A DNA stretch of 64,000 nucleotides from CAYRDC01 sp964422925 (lineage in GTDB: Bacteria > Bacteroidota > Bacteroidia > Chitinophagales > S012-47): NCBI GenBank assembly GCA_964422925.1, contig CAYRDC010000004.1, positions 62,001 to 126,000 on the forward strand, read 5' to 3'. A program made the translations under genes and the position numbers. Of this stretch, positions 33,811 through 42,357 are shown in pieces (the stretch's first letter is position 1; every line of letters begins with the position of its first letter). A model generated the notes under the pieces. It made no database searches and had not been told where the DNA came from. It worked only from the letters and a program-made list of their open reading frames with translations.

Positions 33811-34290
33811 TCATTGTCCTTGCCACTGAGCATATGTTCTGCGGATCTGCCCAATATGTGTATGAATATGCGATTCGTACATATTCAGCCAATCGCTCAG
33901 TGTAATGCTGCCTCTTTCAGGATGGATGGCCGCATGCGTATTCCAGACGGTATCTGGTACACGGCTCAGCAGATCAGCGTTCAAACGGTTCAGAAGGAGG
34001 TATAAATCCAGCGCCAGACGCGGTTCCTGTTCCTGGTATTTTAATTCCTCGGCCCAGGCGTACTGGTCAAACACATTCAGGCGGGCCCCGTTTTCGGCAA
34101 TGAGCTTTCGCAGGCGGATGTATGCAAACACTTCGCTATCCGCCAGGTGATGCACAATTTGCCGGATGCTCCAGGTATCGGCATCAGGTTTATAGGCCCA
34201 GGCTGTCTCGGGAATTTCTTCCATTAATTCCTTCAGGATGCCGGCCCCTTTACGGTAATTGTCTATTTTTTGCCTTATTTCACTGTTCAT
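33811..34290 (-). CDS. DinB/YfiT-family metal-binding four-helix protein
   Basis: A 159-residue DinB_2-type protein. Metal-ligand histidines are His47/48 in RQIVHHLADSE and His141, His143 and His145 in ESHIHTHIGQI, the usual triad positions. WSIRQIVHHLADSE and LSDWLNMYESHIHTH are typical of Bacteroidota members. Family members include thiol-dependent transferases, but most, like this one, have no assigned reaction. Followed upstream by a small lipoprotein gene 3 bp away on the same strand. Confidence 0.88.
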   Translation of the reverse strand: MNSEIRQKIDNYRKGAGILKELMEEIPETAWAYKPDADTWSIRQIVHHLADSEVFAYIRLRKLIAENGARLNVFDQYAWAEELKYQEQEPRLALDLYLLLNRLNADLLSRVPDTVWNTHAAIHPERGSITLSDWLNMYESHIHTHIGQIRRTYAQWQGQ

Positions 34291-34293
34291 CGG

Positions 34294-34635
34294 TCAGAAC
34301 TTTGTGAGGATAATCACCCACTTCCCGTCCCGCTTTTCCAGTTTTAACGACTGCTCCGAATTGTCCGAGCCGGTGGTGTAATACACCGTGGCTGTTTTCT
34401 CGGCAATTTCATACCGGGTAATGGTATAAGTATCCGGTTCTGTTTGGGAAGAAAATAATTGCTCAAAGCGGTCGCGGTATTCCTCCGCCACGTATTTCGA
34501 AGCCTTTTTGTACTTGCCCTTCTCTAGGGCATGGAAATACCTTCTGGCTACGGTAACTGGTTTATTGGCAGTGCATCCTCCCAAAATGAACAACATCAGC
34601 AAACACAGCGGCAAAAGGTTTTTCAGTTTCTGCAT
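34294..34635 (-). CDS. Small lipoprotein with NTF2-like (DUF4878-type) domain
   Basis: A 113-residue lipoprotein: signal ending LMLFILGGC with lipidated Cys21. The mature part VARRYFHALEKGKYKKASKY, then a beta sheet ending LEKRDGKWVIILTKF, has the DUF4878 cone-fold pattern. Ligand unknown. It lies 3 bp before the DinB gene, probably co-transcribed. Confidence 0.75.
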   Translation of the reverse strand: MQKLKNLLPLCLLMLFILGGCTANKPVTVARRYFHALEKGKYKKASKYVAEEYRDRFEQLFSSQTEPDTYTITRYEIAEKTATVYYTTGSDNSEQSLKLEKRDGKWVIILTKF

Positions 34636-34671
34636 GTTCCGATATTTTGTATTACGAAGCGTCCGGCCCGG

Positions 34672-35145
34672 TTATGGTAAAAATAACAATCTCATCCTTT
34701 TCAGGAACAGCAAAATGACCGTGGCAATGATGGCATTGAACCAGAATTCAGCCGGAAGGGTGTAGTACGCGAAAAAAAGCATGCCAGTATAATAATAGGA
34801 AGCGCTGGTCAGCAGGATGAATGCCGGAAACAGGATGACGGGCACCACCGGCACAGGTAGCCTGTAACTGATACTGGTCAGCATGTACCGCAGCAGACCG
34901 AACAGGATAATACCTGGCAGAGTCCGCAGGAAGAAATCTGAAAACAACAGGAACAAATCACCGAGCAAAGACCCCATAATTTCCCCGAACATTTCAGGTT
35001 CAAAACCCTGGAGCTGATACCAAACGAACAGGCTGACAACAAACAGCAGGGCGTAAAACAGCCACAAAGCTGCAAGATTGATTAGCAATTCCTTGATTGA
35101 ATCGGTTTTTCTGTTTCCCATACAGCAAGGGGTTATTGAATGCAA
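34672..35145 (-). CDS. Membrane protein of unknown function
   Basis: A 157-residue protein with four hydrophobic helices (LLINLAALWLFYALLFVVSL, FFLRTLPGIILFGLLRYML, VVPVILFPAFILLTSASYYY, FWFNAIIATVILLFLK). No family recognised. The frame opens 13 bp inside the cupin gene; ATG 35121 (MGNRKTD) just after the cupin stop is the more natural start. It may be co-transcribed with the ggt-cupin pair. Confidence 0.65.
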   Translation of the reverse strand: MHSITPCCMGNRKTDSIKELLINLAALWLFYALLFVVSLFVWYQLQGFEPEMFGEIMGSLLGDLFLLFSDFFLRTLPGIILFGLLRYMLTSISYRLPVPVVPVILFPAFILLTSASYYYTGMLFFAYYTLPAEFWFNAIIATVILLFLKRMRLLFLP

Positions 35146-35603
35146 TATCGCTGAAAAAATTTTTTCAGCGAAGGGAAATGTTCCTGCAATGCCTCCTGAT
35201 GTCCCATTTCCATCATGTGCTCTTCGTAAGCAGGCACCACGGTACAGCCTGCTAACGCGAATTCGGCTCCTTCAGCCGGCTCCACCATAAACCAGGTACC
35301 GGCAGGAATGAGGCAATACCATCTTCCTCTTTCCGGATCGAGCAAGTGTTCGCGAATTTCCTTACGTCTAATATCCAGCCAACGAATTACCAAAGGGCCT
35401 CCTTCGTACAAATGCCATAATTCATCGGCTCTCAGTCGATGAACGGCTGAAAAGCAGCCCCTGGGAAGTAAGTAATAAATATGTGAAAAAGCGCTCCCAC
35501 TCTCCGGGTTTCCCGGCTGCGTAATAGCAGGTGCCCAGTACCCGCCTTCGGGATGGGGTTTCATTTTCAGTACGGCTATGATTTCTTCAGCTGTCATGAT
35601 CAA
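35133..35603 (-). CDS. Cupin domain protein (DUF985/Cupin_5)
   Basis: A 156-residue single-domain cupin. The motif KMKPHPEGGYWAP near the start and SAVHRLRADELWHLYEGGPL (about 52-71) are signatures of the DUF985 family, with the metal-binding His/Glu/His set in HRLRADELWHLYEG. Relatives may act on small sugars or hydroxy acids; the reaction here is unknown. Its start overlaps the ggt stop by ATGA, so the two are coupled. Confidence 0.9.
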   Translation of the reverse strand: MIMTAEEIIAVLKMKPHPEGGYWAPAITQPGNPESGSAFSHIYYLLPRGCFSAVHRLRADELWHLYEGGPLVIRWLDIRRKEIREHLLDPERGRWYCLIPAGTWFMVEPAEGAEFALAGCTVVPAYEEHMMEMGHQEALQEHFPSLKKFFQRYCIQ

Positions 35604-37327
35604 AAACCAATGGCTGCATCTTCTCCCCGGGGATCCACCCCGCTTTCCAGGCGGCCATCTTCCAAAACGCGGATGCCATCCAGCCGGCCTATGGGACTCC
35701 GCACCTGTAGGATATGCCCTTTTGAAACCAATGCCAGCGAATCAGCAAGGGTAAGGGCTCCGGCTTCCATAAACAAGGTGTCGGGCCGCCACTGATGATG
35801 CACTTTCAGGGCGCTGACCGCTTCCTGCATGTTCATGTCGTAAACCGTAACGTTCAATATCGCCTGCAAAACCGATGTTATGATGGTACTGCCCCCGGGT
35901 GTCCCGATTACCATGAAAAGCCGGCCGTTGCGCTCGACAATCGTGGGTGTCATGGAACTCAGCATCCGCTTGCCCGGAGCGATGGCATTGGCTTCCGAGC
36001 CGGTCAGGCCATAGGCATTGGGCACACCGGGTTTAACGCTGAAATCATCCATCTCGTTGTTCAGGAAAAATCCGGCCCCGCCCACTACGACCTTACAACC
36101 AAAGGAACCATTGAGTGTAGTGGTCACGGCCACTGCGTTTCCTTCCGGATCCACGATAGAAAAATGGGTGGTTTCTTCGCTTTCGAGCAATTCAATGTTT
36201 CCCGGCCGCACCGAATCGCTGGGAGTGGCATGATCCGGGTTGAAATTTTCCATGTGGCCGACCAGGTAATTCCGGTTGGTGAGCACCGAAACAGGCACCG
36301 GAAAAAAATCTTCATCACCCAGGTACCTGGAACGGTCGGCATAGACCCTGCGCTCAGCCTCCGTCATCAGGTGCACAGTTCGGGCGCTGTTCCAACCCCA
36401 GTCTTCCAGTGGGTAGTTTTCCAGAATGGTGAGCAATTGAACAAGCAGTATGCCCCCGCTGGATGGCGGGCCCATGGATACCACCGTATAGCCGCGGAAA
36501 TGGCCGATTACAGGTGCGCGCCAAATAGCCCGGTATTTTTCCAGGTCGGAAGCTGTAATCAACCCGCCACCCCGTTGCATTTCGGCCACAATTTTTTCAG
36601 CGGTTTCGCCCCGGTAAAATCCGTTCCGGCCCAGATCCGCGATCAATTCCAGGGTATGGGCAAGGTCCGGGTTTTTCAGCGTGTCGCCCGCCTGCCAGGG
36701 TTCATCGCGCACGTAATTTACCGGCACCTTGGTGTTCAGGGCAAGGAACTGGTCACGGTAATTATTCAACTTTCGGGCCTCCACTTCAGACAACAGATAG
36801 CCTTCTGCAGCCAGGCGAATGGCCGGTCGCAACAGCTTTTTCCAGGGGAGCCTGCCATATCGCTGGTGCGCCCGCCACAGCCCGTCCACCGTTCCCGGCA
36901 CCCCTGTTGCCAGATGGCCTTCCCAGCTGGCGCCTGGAATTACATGGCCAAGGCTGTTGAGGTACATATCCCTGTCGGCAGCCTCCGGGGCTTTTTCCCG
37001 GAAATCCAGGGTAAAGCGGCTTCCGTCCGCCAGGCGTAAAACCATAAACCCCCCGCCTCCAATATTCCCTGCGGACGGATAAACCACTGCCAGGGCAAAC
37101 GCCACGGCTACGGCAGCATCCACCGCGTTGCCGCCCGCCCGCATAATTTCAATCCCGGTTTGGGATGCCAGCGCCTTTGCCGACACCACCATAGCAGAAT
37201 CAGCATAAACCGGTTCGGTCACCCGGTAAAAGCGCACCGGAGCAGGGCCTTTCGACCGGGTGCCACAGGCTGTGCCCAGCACCAGGAAATACATGAACAG
37301 CAATAATCCCCGGGAATTTTTCTTCAT
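35600..37327 (-). CDS. ggt: Gamma-glutamyltransferase
   Basis: A 575-residue exported Ntn-hydrolase that cleaves gamma-glutamyl bonds of glutathione and related amides. I chose ATG 37327, which gives a lipoprotein-like signal MKKNSRGLLLFMYFLVLGTAC; the longer frame has no signal and crosses a noncoding region. Conserved parts: GGNAVDAAVAVAFALAVVYP, GNIGGGGFMVLRL, FREKAPEAA, and the autoprocessing site with Thr386 in ESEETTHFSIVD. The small subunit continues through SSMTPTIV and GTPGGSTIIT, with GSFG as lid-region sequence. All catalytic parts are present. Coupled to the cupin gene downstream. Confidence 0.93.
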   Translation of the reverse strand: MKKNSRGLLLFMYFLVLGTACGTRSKGPAPVRFYRVTEPVYADSAMVVSAKALASQTGIEIMRAGGNAVDAAVAVAFALAVVYPSAGNIGGGGFMVLRLADGSRFTLDFREKAPEAADRDMYLNSLGHVIPGASWEGHLATGVPGTVDGLWRAHQRYGRLPWKKLLRPAIRLAAEGYLLSEVEARKLNNYRDQFLALNTKVPVNYVRDEPWQAGDTLKNPDLAHTLELIADLGRNGFYRGETAEKIVAEMQRGGGLITASDLEKYRAIWRAPVIGHFRGYTVVSMGPPSSGGILLVQLLTILENYPLEDWGWNSARTVHLMTEAERRVYADRSRYLGDEDFFPVPVSVLTNRNYLVGHMENFNPDHATPSDSVRPGNIELLESEETTHFSIVDPEGNAVAVTTTLNGSFGCKVVVGGAGFFLNNEMDDFSVKPGVPNAYGLTGSEANAIAPGKRMLSSMTPTIVERNGRLFMVIGTPGGSTIITSVLQAILNVTVYDMNMQEAVSALKVHHQWRPDTLFMEAGALTLADSLALVSKGHILQVRSPIGRLDGIRVLEDGRLESGVDPRGEDAAIGF

Positions 37328-37466
37328 AAGCCGCAGAAATAAAAAAAATTCATTTGGTTGTGCAACGCAAATTGTTTGATCCGCATCTGTAAAGTTAGAG
37401 TAATCCATAAACTCCAATCCCAGTTCTCTCTCTCTTGGATTATTTGATTGCGTTTTTATGAAGCAC

Positions 37467-37497
37467 AAAGCCGGTTGCACAGACCGGCTTTTTCTTT
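37467..37497 (+). terminator. Intrinsic terminator with no plus-strand gene upstream (attenuator or sRNA end)
   Basis: AAAGCCGGT (37467-37475) and ACCGGCTTT (37483-37491) make a 9-bp stem with a 7-nt loop, followed by TTCTTTTTT. Only the plus strand has the T-run. The plus strand between the ggt start and this site (37328-37466) has no gene, so the terminator either ends a small RNA or controls readthrough into the aminotransferase gene starting 76 bp later. Otherwise this 245-bp spacer shows nothing recognisable. Confidence 0.7.
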
Positions 37498-37572
37498 TTT
37501 CCCCGGTGGGAATGATGCGTGGATACCGGGTCATTGCGTAATTTACAGCATCCATTCCAAAAACCACATACC

Positions 37573-38859
37573 ATGAAAAGGAGAAATTTCCTGACCACCC
37601 TCGGGGCAGGCACTGTGGTATCACCAGCTGTTTTCTGGAAGCCGGCCCGGGCAGCTGCCCTGACGGATCTGTTTTCATCCTATCGCGATACACCCGCTGA
37701 TGAACTGGCCACAGACGAATCTTTTTGGTCTGGCATCCGGCAGGCTTTTTACACTTCTCCCGGCATAATCTACCTGAACAACGCGGGGGTATGCCCCCAG
37801 CCCGGCTATGTTCAGGAGGCTGAGTTCCGGCAAACCAGGGCGGCCAACGAAGCCCCGGCCCATATCATGTGGCATATTATGCGACCCGGGAAAGAAGAAG
37901 TCAGGCGCCAGTTGGCCGGCCTGCTGGGCTGCGACAAGGAAGAAATTGCCCTGTTGCGCAACGCCACCGAAGCCCTCGAAATCCTGTTATTCGGCTTTGA
38001 CCTGAAGCCGGGAGATGAAATACTGACCACCGACCAGGATTATCCCAGCATGCTGAATGCCCTGAAACTGCTTAAAAACCGCTGGAACATAGGTTTGAAA
38101 ATGATAAAAATACCCGTGCCTCTCGAAGATGAGTCGGAATTGGTACAGCGTTTTGAAACAGCCATCTCATCCAATACCCGGTTGATTCTGATGTGCCACA
38201 TGATCAACCTGACCGGCCAGGTACTGCCTGTACGAAAAGTAGTGGAAATGGCCCGGGAAAAAGGTGTGGAAGTCATCATTGACGGAGCACACACCTTCGC
38301 TCATATCGATTTCAAAATCGGGGACCTGGGCTGTGATTATTTCGGAACCAGCTTGCACAAATGGCTCTGCGCACCTTTTGGAAACGGGTTGCTGTACATC
38401 AAAAAGGATAAAATTTCCAAAGTATGGCCCATCTTCGGGGCCCCGGTTGAACAGATGAACGAAATCCGGAAATTTGAGCATTTCGGAACATACCACGTAC
38501 CCGTTCAACTGGGCATCAGCCAGGCTGTTGAATTTCACAATAATATCGGAACATCACGAAAAATGGCCCGGCTGCAATATCTTACCGATCATTGGGTAAA
38601 CCAGGTAAAAGACATTGAAGGCATCCGGTTTAACACCAGTTTCCGGCAAGGCAGGTACGGAGCCATTGCCAACGTTACAATAGATGGAGTGAATATGCAG
38701 GAAATGCACAGGAAATTATTCAATAAATACAGGCTCTACACCATTGTTACCGACCATGAAGACGTCAAGGGAATAAGGGTTTCTCCAAATATCTACACCG
38801 CAATGCACGAATTAGACCTGCTGGCAGAAGCTTTTCATGAATTATCCGCTGAAAGATAA
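37573..38859 (+). CDS. Tat-exported class V aminotransferase-fold PLP enzyme (isopenicillin N epimerase-like)
   Basis: A 428-residue protein. ATG 37573 gives a twin-arginine signal, MKRRNFLTTLGAGTVV, so export of the folded, PLP-loaded enzyme is predicted. The core has YLNNAGVCPQP, LLRNATEALEILLFG, TTDQDYPSMLNAL, VIIDGAHTFAHIDF and the Schiff-base lysine Lys263 in TSLHKWLC. It belongs with CsdA/isopenicillin N epimerase-like sequences; the reaction is unknown. A periplasmic PLP enzyme is uncommon. An intrinsic terminator-like hairpin sits in its leader. Confidence 0.87.
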   Translation: MKRRNFLTTLGAGTVVSPAVFWKPARAAALTDLFSSYRDTPADELATDESFWSGIRQAFYTSPGIIYLNNAGVCPQPGYVQEAEFRQTRAANEAPAHIMWHIMRPGKEEVRRQLAGLLGCDKEEIALLRNATEALEILLFGFDLKPGDEILTTDQDYPSMLNALKLLKNRWNIGLKMIKIPVPLEDESELVQRFETAISSNTRLILMCHMINLTGQVLPVRKVVEMAREKGVEVIIDGAHTFAHIDFKIGDLGCDYFGTSLHKWLCAPFGNGLLYIKKDKISKVWPIFGAPVEQMNEIRKFEHFGTYHVPVQLGISQAVEFHNNIGTSRKMARLQYLTDHWVNQVKDIEGIRFNTSFRQGRYGAIANVTIDGVNMQEMHRKLFNKYRLYTIVTDHEDVKGIRVSPNIYTAMHELDLLAEAFHELSAER

Positions 38860-38861
38860 TA

Positions 38862-39989
38862 TCAGGCCAGCGGCTTTTGAGGCAGGGTAAACCAGAATAC
38901 AGCTCCTTTTCCGGGTTTGGATTTTGCCCAGACTCTTCCCCCGTGTCTTTGAATTATTTGTTCCACAATGGCAAGCCCCATCCCGGTACCGTCAAATTCT
39001 TCGGGTTTATTCAGCTTACGGAAAATCCTAAATATCTCCTGGGAGAAGGAAGGGTCAAAACCAATACCGTTGTCTTTCACGAAATACATAATGTCGCCAT
39101 GCCCTTTTTCACATCCTATTTCGATTACCGGCTTTTTTATTGTTGCGCTAAACTTTACGGCATTGTCCAGTAAATTGCGCCAAACTTCCCGCACAGCTGC
39201 TTCGTCACCAAAAGCAGGAAGGAGTCCATTGATTTTAAAAGTGGCTTTGCAATCTGGCAACAGAGTAAAATTTTTACAAAGATCATCCACCATCTTGCGC
39301 ATATTCAGCTTTTTCCAGGCAAAATCTTTTTTCCGTGCCCGGCTGAATTGCAGCAAATCCTGCAGCAACCGGTCCATGTCCGTGGCGCTTTGACGAATGA
39401 AACTGACAAATTCACGGCCTTTTTCATCCAGGGCCTTACTGTATTTTTTTTCCAGCAATTCAGCAAATAGTTTCATATTGCGAAGTGGCGCCCGCAGGTC
39501 ATGCGAAACCGTAGAACTGAAAATGTCCATTTGCCGGTTCATGTATTGCAACTCCCGATTCCGGGCGTCCACCCGTTGTTCCAGCTCTTCTTGTTTAATC
39601 CGGTTGTCTTCCTGGGCCAATGACTGCCTCGTAATATCCTTAATGGCAATGCCCATTCCCATAAAGTGGTTATCATCATCCGTGACCGGGAAATAAGTTA
39701 CTTCATAACAAGTCAGTTCCCAATGTTCATCGGTAAATTCCAGGGATTCGGTTACGGTTTCTCCCAGGGCGACCCGGTAAAAAATACTAAGGAATTTATC
39801 CTTGAATTCTTTACCGGCATTTTTCAGAATATTTTCTCCATGCCTGAAACAAAAGGGGAAATATTTACGAGGTAATTGTTTTGCACGGGCATTGTAAAAC
39901 AACAGGCGGTGCTTATTATCACAAAAAAGAATCCCGGATTGGAGAGATTCGAGCAGGAAATGCAACGGGGGATGTATCACCTCTTTCAT
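38862..39989 (-). CDS. Cytosolic sensor histidine kinase with PAS-type domain
   Basis: A 375-residue kinase with no membrane segment. A PAS-like sensor (LLESLQSGILFCDNKHRLLF to GMGIAIKDITRQ) is followed by a short coiled coil (NRIKQEELEQRVDARNRELQ). Then HisKA has the H-box STVSHDLRAPLRNM (His163), and HATPase_c has N-box NLLDNAVKFSA, G1 DNGIGFD and GTGMGLAIVEQII. No receiver domain and no response-regulator gene lies beside it, so it is an orphan. PAS ligand unknown. ATG 40043, 18 residues upstream, is an alternative start. Confidence 0.9.
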   Translation of the reverse strand: MKEVIHPPLHFLLESLQSGILFCDNKHRLLFYNARAKQLPRKYFPFCFRHGENILKNAGKEFKDKFLSIFYRVALGETVTESLEFTDEHWELTCYEVTYFPVTDDDNHFMGMGIAIKDITRQSLAQEDNRIKQEELEQRVDARNRELQYMNRQMDIFSSTVSHDLRAPLRNMKLFAELLEKKYSKALDEKGREFVSFIRQSATDMDRLLQDLLQFSRARKKDFAWKKLNMRKMVDDLCKNFTLLPDCKATFKINGLLPAFGDEAAVREVWRNLLDNAVKFSATIKKPVIEIGCEKGHGDIMYFVKDNGIGFDPSFSQEIFRIFRKLNKPEEFDGTGMGLAIVEQIIQRHGGRVWAKSKPGKGAVFWFTLPQKPLA

Positions 39990-40055
39990 AAGCGAGTACA
40001 AAAGTGAATTATTAAAATTAAGGGTTTTACCTCTAAATAACAAATGACAGTAATG

Positions 40056-40757
40056 CTATCTAACCCATTCTATTAACCCCGACTGTGAAAAATCCGGGAT
40101 AGAATTCATGCCGTGCTCTGCCAGGAGTTTAGCCGGCATTCCCAAGTCGGCTATGAAAACACGGATAATGGATAAATGAGTTCCCAAAATTTCTTTCGGG
40201 GCCGCCAGGGTACAAACAATATCAGGGCGGAACCCGGTAAGCATTCCATCAGAAGTAATGCCAGTGGGCAGGTCAAGCGAAACACGGAGGGCAGTCAAAC
40301 GGTTGGCTTGTTTTACAGCGCTGGCTACTGGCTGTGGCAAAGGCAGCCGCTGGGAAAAACCGAAATAGGCATCCACAAAAACCCTGGGTTCCTTGGCTTG
40401 TCCTTCCCTGCAGCCGAAAGAAAACGCACGGGTCAGTTGCACAGCCGGCAGGGATTTTAAGTTTTTATCCGGGATATGCAGGTAAACCGGATAGCCCCAA
40501 GCTGTCAACCTGCGCGCGGCCACCAGGCCGCCACCGCCATTATTGCCGATGCCTATGCCTATTTGCACCTGGGCTCCGGGGGAAACCAAACGGCTGATCA
40601 ATCGCGCCAATTGAAGGCCTGCATTTTCCATCATCAGCTCAATGGACAGGTTCCAGTGGCGGACCGCCTCATAATCCAATTGCCGGAACTGTTCCAGCTC
40701 CAGCCAGCACGATTCGGGGAACTGTTGTTTGGGAATATGGGCCAAAGGATCTTCCAT
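40056..40757 (-). CDS. YjeF N-terminal-type NAD(P)H-hydrate epimerase-like protein with altered active-site loop
   Basis: A 233-residue protein covering only the epimerase (YjeF_N) domain: LMMENAGLQLARLISRLV, GIGNNGGGGLVAARRLTAWG (69-88), VFVDAYFGFSQRL, SLDLPTGITSDG. The canonical loop is GNNGGDGLVAARHL. Here position 76, normally Asp, is Gly, so activity is doubtful or altered. The C-terminal ADP-dependent dehydratase half found in most bacterial fusions is absent and not seen nearby. Lies 12 bp after a TraB-family lipoprotein gene on the same strand. Confidence 0.82.
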   Translation of the reverse strand: MEDPLAHIPKQQFPESCWLELEQFRQLDYEAVRHWNLSIELMMENAGLQLARLISRLVSPGAQVQIGIGIGNNGGGGLVAARRLTAWGYPVYLHIPDKNLKSLPAVQLTRAFSFGCREGQAKEPRVFVDAYFGFSQRLPLPQPVASAVKQANRLTALRVSLDLPTGITSDGMLTGFRPDIVCTLAAPKEILGTHLSIIRVFIADLGMPAKLLAEHGMNSIPDFSQSGLIEWVR

Positions 40758-40769
40758 GGATCAATGAGA

Positions 40770-41675
40770 TTAATCAGTTTGCACAGGACGGACCGTATAC
40801 CCGGCTTCCCGGAGCAACTGTAAAACGCCCTTCTCCCCGGGCAAATGAGCCGCTCCAACCGCGAAAAAGCAGGAATGCTTTTGCATCAGCGAATTCATCA
40901 CCGGAATCCAGTTATGGTTCCGTCCATAAATCAATAGCTCATTATACTCATCAAACCCGGTGCTTTCCGCTTCTATATCGCTGGCCAGGGAATCAATCCA
41001 TTGCCGGCGGTAATAGTATATCAGCGTATCGAGCGAAGCTTTTTCCCTCCGGTAATCCCGCACGGTCTGCATCAGCATATTTATTTGCACGTCCAGGGGA
41101 ATGGAATCCAGTATCTGCATCTGATAATCGGCTGTTTCCAGTCCGCTGACCGGAATACCGGCTTCGTTGGCCATCTTCAAAAAAGTCATTTCAAAGGAGC
41201 TGGTTTCATCCGCTCCGAAGGCTTTCATCTGAAGTATCTCCGACAGAAAAACAGGTTTCATGCGCTGATAGGATATCCACGACAGCCGGCCAATGTGCAA
41301 AGTGTCGAGCACAAAGGATTTCAGGGAATCGAAAGCTTCCTTGCTCATGTAATCGCGCACGCTGGCTCCATCCGGTAAAAAGCTCCGGAATACCGCAGCG
41401 TACTGGCTTTTATCGTTCAGGTCGATTTCAAACACCACTTCATCGGCTTCCAGCAAATGTTGTTTCAGCCGCTCACCCAATTGAAAATCATAGGTGGGAA
41501 TGATATGCATGGTACCGAATATCCAGGAAGGGTGCTGCAGGCCGTTTCCTTCGATACGCCAGAGCAGGGACTGCCCGTTTTCCACTTCGATATCCGGCAG
41601 CATAGATTCCTGGCCGGAACAAGCATGTATCATCAAACCCAAAAAGGGCAATAACCAAAACTTGATTTTCTTCAT
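40770..41675 (-). CDS. TraB/GumN family lipoprotein
   Basis: A 301-residue exported protein. ATG 41675 gives signal MKKIKFWLLPFLGLMIHAC with lipidated Cys19. The TraB/GumN (erythromycin esterase/TIKI-like) fold is shown by WIFGTMHIIPTYDF with the GxxH motif, DEVVFEIDL, and CFFAVGAAHLPGEKGVLQLL with the second GxxH. TIKI relatives are metalloproteases; bacterial members have no settled substrate. Predicted periplasmic or outer-membrane attached. Ends 12 bp before the YjeF-N gene. Confidence 0.9.
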   Translation of the reverse strand: MKKIKFWLLPFLGLMIHACSGQESMLPDIEVENGQSLLWRIEGNGLQHPSWIFGTMHIIPTYDFQLGERLKQHLLEADEVVFEIDLNDKSQYAAVFRSFLPDGASVRDYMSKEAFDSLKSFVLDTLHIGRLSWISYQRMKPVFLSEILQMKAFGADETSSFEMTFLKMANEAGIPVSGLETADYQMQILDSIPLDVQINMLMQTVRDYRREKASLDTLIYYYRRQWIDSLASDIEAESTGFDEYNELLIYGRNHNWIPVMNSLMQKHSCFFAVGAAHLPGEKGVLQLLREAGYTVRPVQTD

Positions 41676-41706
41676 AGCCGTATTTGGAACGAATTTGCTC
41701 CGGGTC

Positions 41707-42357
41707 TTAATCTGCCACCTTTGACGGGACTTCCGGTTCAGTTTCCGCATGCTTACCGAAATACCGCCTGTAAAAGATCAAAACAGCCGCTACTCCTGTG
41801 GTGATGGAAGCATCCGCCAGGTTGAAGACAGGCCGGAAAAAGATAAACGGTTTTCCGCCCAGGAAAGGTATCCAATCCGGATACACATCTTTGATCAGGG
41901 GAAAATACAACATATCCACTACTTTGCCTTGCAGCAAAGGAGCATACCCACCTCCCGGGGAAAGAAACCGGGCAATATTCGGATGGAAGATATCACTGCC
42001 TTCAAACAGCACCCCGTAAAAAACGGAATCAATAATATTGCCCATGGCTCCGGCAAAAATCAATGAAAAACAAATAATCAGCCCGGCAGGTGCATTGCGG
42101 ACCACGCTCCGCCACAGGAAATACCCTATCACAACGAGAGCCGCAATCCGGAAAAGTGTAAGAAAAATCTTGCCGCTGTTCCCCCCGTAGGCCATCCCGA
42201 AGGCCATTCCCTCATTTTCGAGAAAATGCAGCTTAAACCAATGGTCGATGATATTGATTTCCTGGCCGGCATACATGTGGGTCTTCACCCAAAACTTTAA
42301 CGATTGGTCTGCCGCGAGGACTAAAAAAATGATGATAAAGGGAAGATAACGTTTCAA
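41707..42357 (-). CDS. lspA: Lipoprotein signal peptidase (signal peptidase II)
   Basis: A 216-residue inner-membrane aspartyl protease that cleaves prolipoproteins. Four membrane helices. The family boxes are LAADQSLKFWVK, NEGMAFGMAYGG, GAMGNIIDSVFYG (catalytic Asp110) and FNLADASITTG (catalytic Asp182). An insert of about 55 residues between boxes C and D is typical of Bacteroidota LspA. It overlaps the dksA-like gene by ATGA. It would process the many lipoproteins encoded here (GldD, NosL, TraB-like, cytochrome c). Confidence 0.96.
   Translation of the reverse strand: MKRYLPFIIIFLVLAADQSLKFWVKTHMYAGQEINIIDHWFKLHFLENEGMAFGMAYGGNSGKIFLTLFRIAALVVIGYFLWRSVVRNAPAGLIICFSLIFAGAMGNIIDSVFYGVLFEGSDIFHPNIARFLSPGGGYAPLLQGKVVDMLYFPLIKDVYPDWIPFLGGKPFIFFRPVFNLADASITTGVAAVLIFYRRYFGKHAETEPEVPSKVAD

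Noticed and set aside
35795..37039. Long open frame (414 codons) antisense to gamma-glutamyltransferase
   Set aside because: It is the mirror of a complete ggt gene with intact catalytic motifs; the translation is rich in His, Gln and Pro with no family pattern.
37459..37542. 27-codon frame MKHKAGCTDRLF... spanning the orphan terminator
   Set aside because: It runs through the hairpin and T-run, and has no family look or spacing to support translation.
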